The notes under the pieces: model-generated
What the model was told of the DNA's origin: nothing
What the model saw: the letters and a program-made list of their open reading frames with translations, nothing else
Databases searched by the model: none
Shown: in pieces, positions 20,078 through 32,711 of the stretch
Layout: every line of letters begins with the position of its first letter
Numbering within the stretch: position 1 is the first letter of the stretch
Made by a program: the position numbers and the translations under genes
Assembly: GCA_031216445.1 (NCBI GenBank)
Contig: CM062197.1
Coordinates: forward strand, 26,438,001-26,502,000
Direction: 5' to 3'
DNA from: Lateolabrax maculatus
Taxonomy: Eukaryota; Chordata; Actinopteri; Acropomatiformes; Lateolabracidae
Length of the DNA: 64,000 nt

Positions 20078-20224
20078 TTTGCAAGGAAGGTTTTTTTCTG
20101 TTGCTCTGGTATTTCAAGTCTGATACTGCATGTTAGTGTGCTTGTTTTTTGTTTCTATTTTGCCGGGCTTGATGCTAAAATGATCTTTTCTTTTCAGATT
20201 TTTCAAGAAGACAAAAAACTTCCT

Positions 20225-20956
20225 ATGCAGTGGTTGTGTAAGTACTGCACATTTTGTGCTGAAAAGAGGTGCTTCTTACTTAAGCATTACCGCTTAAAAC
20301 ACGGGTGCCACACTCGAATATCACCACTACCGTGCCTTTATAAGGAGTGCCTGTGCACATTTAAATCTTTCAATGCACTCAAAGTCCACTTATCAACATG
20401 GCACACTCAAAAGGACCTGGGGAACGTGGGTGAAACTGCTTTCCATTGTCAGCTGTGTGACTTTGTGGAGCCTTGCACTGGAGCTGACTTTTTTACCCAT
20501 TTACGAAGACATTTGAAGCTGAAGCAAAAGGTTTCCTGTCCATATCAAGGCTGTAGCTTTCAGAGCAATGTTTATTCAACCTTTAATGCACATAAAAGCA
20601 AAGAACATCAAGACCACAATAAGATGGCATTCAAACCTGAAATTGTGTCACATAATGTACTTGAGGTACCTCCACCTAATATAAATATTCAACCTGAGGA
20701 TAGTGCCCCTGAAACTGATCAGGTTGAGTTTGAGGTTACTGAGCTCAATGAAGATGTGGGAGACTTGGAGAGTCAGTTGGAACATAATGTAGCTGCTGTT
20801 TTTCTGAAAATGTCATCGATTCTTAACATCTCTGAAAATGCCCTGCAAGAAGTTATAGAGCAGATCAACCAAATTTATGTGCTTTCACAGCCATTGTTAC
20901 ATACCTCGGTTGGAAAAATACTAAATCAACATTGTGGAGATGTTGAGGACTCTTAA
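20225..20956 (+). CDS. C2H2 zinc-finger ORF, unit 3
   Basis: 243 residues, identical in finger layout to unit 1. The frame is also open upstream through the intron, which is not evidence for an earlier start because the acceptor lies at 20197. Confidence 0.65.
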   Translation: MQWLCKYCTFCAEKRCFLLKHYRLKHGCHTRISPLPCLYKECLCTFKSFNALKVHLSTWHTQKDLGNVGETAFHCQLCDFVEPCTGADFFTHLRRHLKLKQKVSCPYQGCSFQSNVYSTFNAHKSKEHQDHNKMAFKPEIVSHNVLEVPPPNINIQPEDSAPETDQVEFEVTELNEDVGDLESQLEHNVAAVFLKMSSILNISENALQEVIEQINQIYVLSQPLLHTSVGKILNQHCGDVEDS

Positions 20957-23723
20957 GTGAGTGAGATAGCTAAAGTATTTACTGAGAATAATGTATTCCT
21001 GAAATTCACTTCTACTAGGGGGTCATTGTCAACCACTAGCAAGCGAACATCATACATTTGAAAAGAATTCTCAGTGGTGACGCCTATTGAGTTTGTCCTA
21101 AAAAATGACAGGCAGACAGTTGTGTATATCCCCATACTAAAAATGCTGCAGACATTACTAAACAATGGAGAAATTTTAGATAAGGCCATGTCATCTGAGA
21201 CAAATTTGTCACAAGGATACAGATCTCACAGGGATGGTTACCGGTTTAAAGACAATTCTCTCTTGACAGAGGAAGAATTCAGGATTGCTCTTTTCTTGTA
21301 CATAGATGATTTTGAGGTGGCTAAGCCCTTGGGAACCTCCAGAAAGAAACACAAGCTGCCATCTACTGGGTACTTGGAAATCTACACCCTAAATATCGCT
21401 CCTCTCTTCATTCCATTCAGCTTGCTCTACTCATCATCGCTGAAGATGATATCAGGAAGTTGACTTTAAATGAGAGACCACAGTCTATTGAAGAATTAAA
21501 AGTGCAACTGGTAGATAAACTGTCACTGCAGTATGACTTTAAACTGCAGTATGAAGATCAAGACTTCCATAATGCCCTCTGCAATTTGACTGAAATAACT
21601 GATTTACCTGAAAGAGCTACGCTCAAAATCATCCCTCTTGTGACTCTCCATTTAACCGCATTGTCATCACCCACCACAACATCAGACACTGAGTGCAGAA
21701 CAGCAGACACTGAGATCCTGTCGACAGGAAGAGCATCACCATCGCTAAGACAACAGTGGCCAGATTTCTTTGACATACCCAATTTCTCAGTTGATGTTGA
21801 CTATAGACTCAGACAGGCAGATCTTGCCTTTATGAAGGATGGAACACGTATGACTCTACCACGAGATATGAAGCATGACATACTAGAAAAGCTTGCTGAG
21901 ACGATGTACAGTTTCAAGGCTTACCCTAAAGATGATGACTTCAGCAGTGTTGTAAAAGCACTAATTAGCAAACACCCCTGCCTCACTGAGCCTGGACCAC
22001 ACAGATGGTATGGCTGGAAAAACAGCCTTAAATTATCGCACAAAGCTTCAAAAAGCTGGATGTGAGGATGTAGCAATCAATGGAGGCAAAAGAAGTAAAG
22101 GCAACCCAGAAGGAGAATCCTCAAGCAAGAATATCAAACAGCCAAAAAGAGGTGAAGCAAACTACCTACCTAACTTACCTGAAGGACATGATGAAACAAG
22201 CCTTGAAAATGCCAGAAAGGTTCTCGTGGAAGAAATGAAGAAGAAACAACCCAATGGCACTCTCATCTCACAAATGATGGACCAATCATTCCCACTACGC
22301 AGACAAGAAATTGTAGAAAAGGAACCTGCTGTACAGAACATTGTTGAACGATGGCCAGCACTCTTCACAGACAGGTAAACTATTTTTGTTCTCAACCAAT
22401 AAAATAATGCCTATCAAAAAGAAATTCAAGGTGTGTGGCTAGAAATCCAAACACACTTGTTGGAATGTTAACACTTCTGCCATCTCTCCATCCCTACCCA
22501 CCCCTCTCTCTACTTTTCAGGTGTTTGCTGAGTTCAACAGAATCGCAAGTAAGAATCTTGAGGGAGACTTCTTTGAGGCTCTGGACCAGTATACCCCACG
22601 TTTCATTGAACTTTTCAAAACAAGAAGGGGAACTATTGGCCAGAAGCTCAGTGAGCTGATGCAGCACATGAGCTGGATGGTAAGTAGGTTAATTTTGCTT
22701 TTGATCTGTGTGATAGTTCATCAATCAAGTTCTAAATGAGATGATCCAGCCCAACCTATTCTATTTCCTGTCTGACTTGTGCTTGTGCCTTGCAAATTAC
22801 TCTGTTAACTGGTCTTTTCTCTCTCTGTGTATCATTAGACACCAGACGTGACAGTACTTCGCTCTGTTGTCCTCAAAGGCATTCCTATTTTACTTGGTGA
22901 CGACTCCAGTGAATTCTTCAAGACATGCTCTGTAAGTACTTGCACATAAGAAAAAGTTTGGTCTGCATTAAAATAGAACTATATCTGTGCTGACATAGAA
23001 GATGTAATTTTATCTGCACAATATACAATATACATTTTGTACAGTGATTGATGTATTTTGTATGGCAATTCCTCCACAGCTAATCTGAGAGGTATTTAAA
23101 CAGCCAGTAAATAAAAATGAAATTTGCCACATAAACGTTGTACACATTAATTAATTGTAAATCTAAGGAGCAGGAGTCCAGGCTGAAAAGTCAGTGTCAC
23201 TGTTTAAGAATATATGGACCTTGTGGACCATAGCTTTAGTTTAATCATACCACATTTATTTTGTTGGTTATATTGTAACAATCCAGTGTGAACACATATT
23301 TAAAACCATATTCCCTAGCAAATGCTTTCAACATTAAAAATGAATGTTTAGAAGAGCATAAACTGCCATGCTGAAGAATGTGTGTGTGTGTCTTTGTAGG
23401 GTACAGCGAGAGACGAGGCCCTAGAATGCACTGTCGGTGTGCTGACAGTTGTCAGTGAAGATAATCCTCATGAGGGTCCAAGTTCAGTAGACCTCCAGCC
23501 CATCTCCACTGCCATCATTCTGGAGGGAGGTATCATCATGGATCATATAAAAAAACTTGCCTCAGGCAGTTTGTCTGTTATTTGGGCTTACATATGCTTT
23601 GCATTTGGATTACCCAAAATGCATGGCAAATACACTCAACTTCATTCAGACTGTGATGCTTGGACTGGGAAAGAAAACCTCCCACCAAAACTGTTAACTT
23701 TGAAGAACAGTCTACTGGGTTAG
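20957..23723 (+). pseudogene. Transposase-like tail and SAMD3-like pseudogene, unit 3
   Basis: Exons end at 22374, then 22521-22679, 22839-22931 and 23400-23723. It carries all shared lesions. Own changes are Ser to Arg (ECRTAD) and Val to Ile in exon 4 (GTIGQKL). Ala to Val (SSVVKAL) and Gln in NIKQPK are shared with unit 8. Confidence 0.68.
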
Positions 23724-25076
23724 ACCAGTAAAGAGCCATCAGCTGTCAGATAGCACTTTGTAAATTATGCAGCAGTTAATGTTCTCCTGTTATCAGAGAA
23801 AGTTTTATGCTTTCATGCAACTGAGCTGGCTTGTTTATGATCTCAAAAAAAAAAAAAAATTCTATTAAAGTGTACCATGTTATGCTAGTATGCTAATGGT
23901 GGAAATAGCGCCACCTTGTGTTGCAAAGAGTTGTTAGATAATGTTGTCAGAAAGGAACCTAGCAAGGTTGACCTGTTTACATTTGTGTTTTGGGAAAACT
24001 TTTAATTATAGTAGTTATAATGTAGTACAAATACAAAACCCAAGGAGTGATGTTTTTCTGTGTTGGTTTAAACCTTGGACTGATGCTCGCTTTGGGACAC
24101 AAAAGCATTTGTTGTACTTTCAGTTTTGATCAGAAATGCAATGATTTTGCATGCACTGAAGTCCTGTAATTATCAGGTGTTTACCTGTTTAATATTGTGA
24201 GACTGTTACATGCATAGAATTAGCTCACAAAAATGTGGTTTTATTTTTGCCATGTCCATGTCATGTTCTACAGTCAAATCAAACCACAAGTTTGTTGTTT
24301 AGCTGCTGTTTTGTACTTGAATGTACAAGAAAGTGATACTTGGGAACAGAACACTTGAGGCTGAATAATAGATTTAATGCATATTGTTATTACAATAGCC
24401 TAACAGACATAGATCACACTATGAGCAATTTTGCAACTAGCTTTAAAATACATTAAATATGACAAGAGGATAGAGAACAGTAATTTTATTGTTTATTGTA
24501 AGGTTATTACATGAGTGATAAAACACACATTTTATATTGGAGAATTGGAATCAAAAGTAACAATATCGAACATTTATTGTTCAGTCTAGATCTGTCAGTG
24601 ATGCAATTATTTTTTTAATAAATGTTGTAATGCAGCTGAACAAACCCAGTGAGTGTTCTTTTAAAGTATATGTTTGTGGTGTTTTTCCCTTTATTAGGTA
24701 ATAACAGCTAAAATAGATAAGAAATGGGAGAAGGACAAGGACCCATTCAAGGAAATTGGTTTGTTTAATTTAACTGAACTGAAATGAACTGAAAAAAAAT
24801 GAGTGAGTAGTAAGTAGTAGGTATCATAATTCTAAGTGGGGTTAAATTTGTATCAAGCAGTCCACACAAAATGAAAAAATTAAGTTAACACTAAGCATGG
24901 CTATTAAGTTACATGAACTTTTTTTTTTTTTTTTTAGTTGTACTACTTGATTTGGTACTGCACACTTAAAATAAACAAGCTTTTCTAACTCACTATTCTT
25001 AAGATTACTTTGCTTAATTTGCAACGAGTTTGCATACTTTTTTTTAAGTAAGGTCAACTAATTAGATTTTACAGTG

Positions 25077-25637
25077 AGTATACGTACACACGTCTCCCGC
25101 AGAGCTATGTTGAAAGTCCCTCAATATTCAGTCGAGTATTGGCTAATGACCTGCAACACCTAGACGTGTCCAGTACAGTACTACAATATGTAGATGATCT
25201 CTTGATATGTAGCACCTCCAAAGCTCAATGTGCACAAGACTCAGTCTCAGCCCTGATGGCTTTAGAAAAGGGGGCTCACAAGGTGAGTAAAAATAAATTA
25301 CAGTTTTGCCAGACACAGGTTGAATACTTAGGTAGACAACTCTGTGGCACTAAATGAGCTATAGTGCCCTCACAAATTGAGGCAGTATCGAAAGCTCCCA
25401 AACCACAAACGGTGAGACACATGTCGTCATTTCTGCCATCTCAGCTTTACTAGAAGCCATACACCATCCAAAAGTGTTAGCCATCATTAAATGCGTAGCT
25501 CATCAAAAAACGAATTCCCTGATAGCTAAAGGCAACAACTTAGCAGATGAAGCCGCAAAACGCATAGCTACACCCACCTGTATAGGACCACTGCTAGTAG
25601 CTGGAGATTGTGAACCACTGACAAACTTATATATATA

Positions 25638-25676
<39 letters not shown>

Positions 25677-25959
25677 CTATATATATGTGCTGCTATGTAA
25701 TAGCAGCACAACATCAGGCAAGTCCATATGCACATTCTGTATGGGCAAAAAGGGGGGCAAGTATAATCACTGAAGAAGGTCCATCACATGGGCTATGGCG
25801 AAGTGCACATGGACATATTGTCCTCCCAACATCTTTGGTACAGGTTGCTACACGTAGTGCGCATGGTCAGGACCATTGCACAAGTGGGGAGGTGTTGAGA
25901 CGCCTTCAAGCAGTCTGGTGGTCACCATTTTTCCGACCTGCGTTTGTAGCTGAGACAAT
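25077..25959 (+). mobile_element. ERV pol fragment, short spacer after unit 3
   Basis: RT palm with YVDD, RNase H tail, (TA)n at 25628-25673 and integrase N-domain, ending at the same GAGACAAT/TTTGCAAGGA junction. Confidence 0.8.
25628..25673. repeat. (TA)n microsatellite, unit 3
   Basis: About 46 bases of TA with the fixed GA interruption. Confidence 0.95.
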
Positions 25960-26106
25960 TTTGCAAGGAAGGTTTTTTTCTGTTGCTCTGGTATTTCAAG
26001 TCTGATACTGCATGTTAGTGTGCTTGTTTTTTGTTTCTATTTTGCCGGGCTTGATGCTAAAATGATCTTTTCTTTTCAGATTTTTCAAGAAGACAAAAAA
26101 CTTCCT

Positions 26107-26838
26107 ATGCAGTGGTTGTGTAAGTACTGCACATTTTGTGCTGAAAAGAGGTGCTTCTTACTTAAGCATTACCGCTTAAAACACGGGTGCCACACTCGAA
26201 TATCACCACTACCGTGCCTTTATAAGGAGTGCCTGTGCACATTTAAATCTTTCAATGCACTCAAAGTCCACTTATCAACATGGCACACTCAAAAGGACCT
26301 GGGGAACGTGGGTGAAACTGCTTTCCATTGTCAGCTGTGTGACTTTGTGGAGCCTTGCACTGGAGCTGACTTTTTTACCCATTTACGAAGACATTTGAAG
26401 CTGAAGCAAAATGTTTCCTGTCCATATCAAGGCTGTAGCTTTCAGAGCAATGTTTATTCAACCTTTAATGCACATAAAAGCAAAGAACATCAAGACCACA
26501 ATAAGATGGCATTCAAACCTGAAATTGTGTCACATAATGTACTTGAGGTACCTCCACCTAATATAAATATTCAACCTGAGGATAGTGCCCCTGAAACTGA
26601 TCAGGTTGAGTTTGAGGTTACTGAGCTCAATGAAGATGTGGGAGACTTGGAGAGTCAGTTGGAACATAATGTAGCTGCTGTTTTTCTGAAAATGTCATCG
26701 ATTCTTAACATCTCTGAAAATGCCCTGCAAGAAGTTATAGAGCAGATCAACCAAATTTATGTGCTTTCACAGCCATTGTTACATACCTCGGTTGGAAAAA
26801 TACTAAATCAACATTGTGGAGATGTTGAGGACTCTTAA
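26107..26838 (+). CDS. C2H2 zinc-finger ORF, unit 4
   Basis: 243 residues. Lys102, just before finger 4, is Asn (KLKQNVSC), a change shared only with unit 5. All zinc ligands are kept. Confidence 0.65.
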   Translation: MQWLCKYCTFCAEKRCFLLKHYRLKHGCHTRISPLPCLYKECLCTFKSFNALKVHLSTWHTQKDLGNVGETAFHCQLCDFVEPCTGADFFTHLRRHLKLKQNVSCPYQGCSFQSNVYSTFNAHKSKEHQDHNKMAFKPEIVSHNVLEVPPPNINIQPEDSAPETDQVEFEVTELNEDVGDLESQLEHNVAAVFLKMSSILNISENALQEVIEQINQIYVLSQPLLHTSVGKILNQHCGDVEDS

Positions 26839-29598
26839 GTGAGTGAGATAGCTAAAGTATTTACTGAGAATAATGTATTCCTGAAATTCACTTCTACTAG
26901 GGGGTCATTGTCAACCACTAGCAAGCGAACATCATACATTTGAAAAGAATTCTCAGTGGTGACGCCTATTGAGTTTGTCCTAAAAAATGACAGGCAGACA
27001 GTTGTGTATATCCCCATACTAAAAATGCTGCAGACATTACTAAACAATGGAGAAATTTTAGATAAGGCCATGTCATCTGAGACAAATTTGTCACAAGGAT
27101 ACAGATCTCACAGGGATGGTTACCGGTTTAAAGACAATTCTCTCTTGACAGAGGAAGAATTCAGGATTGCTCTTTTCTTGTACATAGATGATTTTGAGGT
27201 GGCTTGGGAACCTCCAGAAAGAAACACAAGCTGCCATCTACTGGGTACTTGGAAATCTACACCCTAAATATCGCTCCTCTCTTCATTCCATTCAGCTTGC
27301 TCTACTCATCATCGCTGAAGATGATATCAGGAAGTTGACTTTAAATGAGAGACCACAGTCTATTGAAGAATTAAAAGTGCAACTGGTAGATAAACTGTCA
27401 CTGCAGTATGACTTTAAACTGCAGTATGAAGATCAAGACGTCCATAATGCCCTCTGCAATTTGACTGAAATAACTGATTTACCTGAAAGAGCTACGCTCA
27501 AAATCATCCCTCTTGTGACTCTCCATTTAACCGCATTGTCATCACCCACCACAACATCAGACACTGAGTGCAGCACAGCAGACACTGAGATCCTGTCGAC
27601 AGGAAGAGCATCACCATCGCTAAGACAACAGTGGCCAGATTTCTTTGACATACCCAATTTCTCAGTTGATGTTGACTATAGACTCAGACAGGCAGATCTT
27701 GCCTTTATGAAGGATGGAACACGTATGACTCTACCACGAGATATGAAGCATGACATACTAGAAAAGCTTGCTGAGACGATGTACAGTTTCAAGGCTTACC
27801 CTAAAGATGATGACTTCAGCAGTGTTGCAAAAGCACTAATTAGCAAACACCCCTGCCTCACTGAGCCTGGACCACACAGATGGTATGGCTGGAAAAACAG
27901 CCTTAAATTATCGCACAAAGCTTCAAAAAGCTGGATGTGAGGATGTAGCAATCAATGGAGGCAAAAGAAGTAAAGGCAACCCAGAAGGAGAATCCTCAAG
28001 CAAGAATATCAAACGGCCAAAAAGAGGTGAAGCAAACTACCTACCTAACTTACCTGAAGGACATGATGAAACAAGCCTTGAAAATGCCAGAAAGGTTCTC
28101 GTGGAAGAAATGAAGAAGAAACAACCCAATGGCACTCTCATCTCACAAATGATGGACCAATCATTCCCACTACGCAGACAAGAAATTGTAGAAAAGGAAC
28201 CTGCTGTACAGAACATTGTTGAACGATGGCCAGCACTCTTCACAGACAGGTAAACTATTTTTGTTCTCAACCAATAAAATAATGCCTATCAAAAAGAAAT
28301 TCAAGGTGTGTGGCTAGAAATCCAAACACACTTGTTGGAATGTTAACACTTCTGCCATCTCTCCATCCCTACCCACCCCTCTCTCTACTTTTCAGGTGTT
28401 TGCTGAGTTCAACAGAATCGCAAGTAAGAATCTTGAGGGAGACTTCTTTGAGGCTCTGGACCAGTATACCCCACGTTTCATTGAACTTTTCAAAACAAGA
28501 AGGGGAACTGTTGGCCAGAAGCTCAGTGAGCTGATGCAGCACATGAGCTGGATGGTAAGTAGGTTAATTTTGCTTTTGATCTGTGTGATAGTTCATCAAT
28601 CAAGTTCTAAATGAGATGATCCAGCCCAACCTATTCTATTTCCTGTCTGACTTGTGCTTGTGCCTTGCAAATTACTCTGTTAACTGGTCTTTTCTCTCTC
28701 TGTGTATCATTAGACACCAGAAGTGACAGTACTTCGCTCTGTTGTCCTCAAAGGCATTCCTATTTTACTTGGTGACGACTCCAGTGAATTCTTCAAGACA
28801 TGCTCTGTAAGTACTTGCACATAAGAAAAAGTTTGGTCTGCATTAAAATAGAACTATATCTGTGCTGACATAGAAGATGTAATTTTATCTGCACAATATA
28901 CAATATACATTTTGTACAGTGATTGATGTATTTTGTATGGCAATTCCTCCACAGCTAATCTGAGAGGTATTTAAACAGCCAGTAAATAAAAATGAAATTT
29001 GCCACATAAACGTTGTACACATTAATTAATTGTAAATCTAAGGAGCAGGAGTCCAGGCTGAAAAGTCAGTGTCACTGTTTAAGAATATATGGACCTTGTG
29101 GACCATAGCTTTAGTTTAATCATACCACATTTATTTTGTTGGTTATATTGTAACAATCCAGTGTGAACACATATTTAAAACCATATTCCCTAGCAAATGC
29201 TTTCAACATTAAAAATGAATGTTTAGAAGAGCATAAATTGCCATGCTGAAGAATGTGTGTGTGTGTCTTTGTAGGGTACAGCGAGAGACGAGGCCCTAGA
29301 ATGCACTGTCGGTGTGCTGACAGTTGTCAGTGAAGATAATCCTCATGAGGGTCCAAGTTCAGTAGACCTCCAGCCCATCTCCACTGCCATCATTCTGGAG
29401 GGAGGTATCATCATGGATCATATAAAAAAACTTGCCTCAGGCAGTTTGTCTGTTATTTGGGCTTACATATGCTTTGCATTTGGATTACCCAAAATGCATG
29501 GCAAATACACTCAACTTCATTCAGACTGTGATGCTTGGACTGGGAAAGAAAACCTCCCACCAAAACTGTTAACTTTGAAGAACAGTCTACTGGGTTAG
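26839..29598 (+). pseudogene. Transposase-like tail and SAMD3-like pseudogene, unit 4, with extra 7-bp deletion
   Basis: Seven bases (AAGCCCT) are missing after about 27204, which destroys the end of the DDFEVAKPLGT motif and does not repair the shared frameshift. In consequence a longer accidental frame runs from 27188 through the transposase/PB1 joint to 27940. Exons end at 28249, then 28396-28554, 28714-28806 and 29275-29598. There is a Phe to Val change in DQDVHN. Exon 5 has Asp to Glu (TPEVT), shared with unit 9. Confidence 0.68.
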
Positions 29599-30949
29599 AC
29601 CAGTAAAGAGCCATCAGCTGTCAGATAGCACTTTGTAAATTATGCAGCAGTTAATGTTCTCCTGTTATCAGAGAAAGTTTTATGCTTTCATGCAACTGAG
29701 CTGGCTTGTTTATGATCTCAAAAAAAAAAAAAATTCTATTAAAGTGTACCATGTTATGCTAGTATGCTAATGGTGGAAATAGCGCCACCTTGTGTTGCAA
29801 AGAGTTGTTAGATAATGTTGTCAGAAAGGAACCTAGCAAGGTTGACCTGTTTACATTTGTGTTTTGGGAAAACTTTTAATTATAGTAGTTATAATGTAGT
29901 ACAAATACAAAACCCAAGGAGTGATGTTTTTCTGTGTTGGTTTAAACCTTGGACTGATGCTCGCTTTGGGACACAAAAGCATTTGTTGTACTTTCAGTTT
30001 TGATCAGAAATGCAATGATTTTGCATGCACTGAAGTCCTGTAATTATCAGGTGTTTACCTGTTTAATATTGTGAGACTGTTACATGCATAGAATTAGCTC
30101 ACAAAAATGTGGTTTTATTTTTGCCATGTCCATGTCATGTTCTACAGTCAAATCAAACCACAAGTTTGTTGTTTAGCTGCTGTTTTGTACTTGAATGTAC
30201 AAGAAAGTGATACTTGGGAACAGAACACTTGAGGCTGAATAATAGATTTAATGCATATTGTTATTACAATAGCCTAACAGACATAGATCACACTATGAGC
30301 AATTTTGCAACTAGCTTTAAAATACATTAAATATGACAAGAGGATAGAGAACAGTCATTTTATTGTTTATTGTAAGGTTATTACATGAGTGATAAAACAC
30401 ACATTTTATATTGGAGAATTGGAATCAAAAGTAACAATATCGAACATTTATTGTTCAGTCTAGATCTGTCAGTGATGCAATTATTTTTTTAATAAATGTT
30501 GTAATGCAGCTGAACAAACCCAGTGAGTGTTCTTTTAAAGTATATGTTTGTGGTGTTTTTCCCTTTATTAGGTAATAACAGCTAAAATAGATAAGAAATG
30601 GGAGAAGGACAAGGACCCATTCAAGGAAATTGGTTTGTTTAATTTAACTGAACTGAAATGAACTGAAAAAAAATGAGTGAGTAGTAAGTAGTAGGTATCA
30701 TAATTCTAAGTGGGGTTAAATTTGTATCAAGCAGTCCACACAAAATGAAAAAAATAAGTTAACACTAAGCATGGCTATTAAGTTACATGAACTTTTTTTT
30801 TTTTTTTTTAGTTGTACTACTTGATTTGGTACTGCACGCTTAAAATAAACAAGCTTTTCTAACTCACTATTCTTAAGATTACTTTGCTTAATTTGCAACG
30901 AGTTTGCATACTTTTTTTAAGTAAGGTCAACTAATTAGATTTTACAGTG

Positions 30950-31510
30950 AGTATACGTACACACGTCTCCCGCAGAGCTATGTTGAAAGTCCCTCAATAT
31001 TCAGTCGAGTATTGGCTAATGACCTGCAACACCTAGACGTGTCCAGTACAGTACTACAATATGTAGATGATCTCTTGATATGTAGCACCTCCAAAGCTCA
31101 ATGTGCACAAGACTCAGTCTCAGCCCTGATGGCTTTAGAAAAGGGGGCTCACAAGGTGAGTAAAAATAAATTACAGTTTTGCCAGACACAGGTTGAATAC
31201 TTAGGTAGACAACTCTGTGGCACTAAATGAGCTATAGTGCCCTCACAAATTGAGGCAGTATCGAAAGCTCCCAAACCACAAACGGTGAGACACATGTCGT
31301 CATTTCTGCCATCTCAGCTTTACTAGAAGCCATACACCATCCAAAAGTGTTAGCCATCATTAAATGCGTAGCTCATCAAAAAACGAATTCCCTGATAGCT
31401 AAAGGCAACAACTTAGCAGATGAAGCCGCAAAACGCATAGCTACACCCACCTGTATAGGACCAGTGCTAGTAGCTGGAGATTGTGAACCACTGACAAACT
31501 TATATATATA

Positions 31511-31549
<39 letters not shown>

Positions 31550-31832
31550 CTATATATATGTGCTGCTATGTAATAGCAGCACAACATCAGGCAAGTCCAT
31601 ATGCACATTCTGTATGGGCAAAAAGGGGGGCAAGTATAATCACTGAAGAAGGTCCATCACATGGGCTATGGCGAAGTGCACATGGACATATTGTCCTCCC
31701 AACATCTTTGGTACAGGTTGCTACACGTAGTGCGCATGGTCAGGACCATTGCACAAGTGGGGAGGTGTTGAGACGCCTTCAAGCAGTCTGGTGGTCACCA
31801 TTTTTCCGACCTGCGTTTGTAGCTGAGACAAT
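30950..31832 (+). mobile_element. ERV pol fragment, short spacer after unit 4
   Basis: RT palm with YVDD, RNase H tail (one Leu to Val change), (TA)n at 31501-31546 and integrase N-domain. Confidence 0.8.
31501..31546. repeat. (TA)n microsatellite, unit 4
   Basis: About 46 bases of TA with the fixed GA interruption. Confidence 0.95.
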
Positions 31833-31979
31833 TTTGCAAGGAAGGTTTTTTTCTGTTGCTCTGGTATTTCAAGTCTGATACTGCATGTTAGTGTTTTTGT
31901 TTTTTGTTTCTATTTTGCCGGGCTTGATGCTAAAATGATCTTTTCTTTTCAGATTTTTCAAGAAGACAAAAAACTTCCT

Positions 31980-32711
31980 ATGCAGTGGTTGTGTAAGTAC
32001 TGCACATTTTGTGCTGAAAAGAGGTGCTTCTTACTTAAGCATTACCGCTTAAAACACGGGTGCCACACTCGAATATCACCACTACCGTGCCTTTATAAGG
32101 AGTGCCTGTGCACATTTAAATCTTTCAATGCACTCAAAGTCCACTTATCAACATGGCACACTCAAAAGGACCTGGGGAACGTGGGTGAAACTGCTTTCCA
32201 TTGTCAGCTGTGTGACTTTGTGGAGCCTTGCACTGGAGCTGACTTTTTTACCCATTTACGAAGACATTTGAAGCTGAAGCAAAATGTTTCCTGTCCATAT
32301 CAAGGCTGTAGCTTTCAGAGCAATGTTTATTCAACCTTTAATGCACATAAAAGCAAAGAACATCAAGACCACAATAAGATGGCATTCAAACCTGAAATTG
32401 TGTCACATAATGTACTTGAGGTACCTCCACCTAATATAAATATTCAACCTGAGGATAGTGCCCCTGAAACTGATCAGGTTGAGTTTGAGGTTACTGAGCT
32501 CAATGAAGATGTGGGAGACTTGGAGAGTCAGTTGGAACATAATGTAGCTGCTGTTTTTCTGAAAATGTCATCGATTCTTAACATCTCTGAAAATGCCCTG
32601 CAAGAAGTTATAGAGCAGATCAACCAAATTTATGTGCTTTCACAGCCATTGTTACATACCTCGGTTGGAAAAATACTAAATCAACATTGTGGAGATGTTG
32701 AGGACTCTTAA
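31980..32711 (+). CDS. C2H2 zinc-finger ORF, unit 5
   Basis: 243 residues, with the Lys102 to Asn change shared with unit 4. Confidence 0.65.
   Translation: MQWLCKYCTFCAEKRCFLLKHYRLKHGCHTRISPLPCLYKECLCTFKSFNALKVHLSTWHTQKDLGNVGETAFHCQLCDFVEPCTGADFFTHLRRHLKLKQNVSCPYQGCSFQSNVYSTFNAHKSKEHQDHNKMAFKPEIVSHNVLEVPPPNINIQPEDSAPETDQVEFEVTELNEDVGDLESQLEHNVAAVFLKMSSILNISENALQEVIEQINQIYVLSQPLLHTSVGKILNQHCGDVEDS

Larger units (their letters stand above)
20078..25076 (+). mobile_element. Transposon, left-truncated copy (unit 3)
   Basis: It runs from the deletion junction to the right terminus at 25068-25076, followed by AGTA. The 3' non-coding part 23724-25067 is full length, unlike unit 2. The upstream T to G variant at about 20140 (GTGTGCTTG) is shared with unit 4. 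Confidence 0.6.
25960..30949 (+). mobile_element. Transposon, left-truncated copy (unit 4)
   Basis: The right terminus is at 30941-30949. The non-coding 3' stretch 29599-30940 is full length. It carries an A to C change (ACAGTCATT, near 30355) shared with units 5 and 6. Confidence 0.6.

Noticed and set aside
20138..20224. Extended 272-residue zinc-finger start in units 3 and 4
   Set aside because: The extra residues are intron sequence. A strong TTTTCAG acceptor lies inside them, and other units have stops there.
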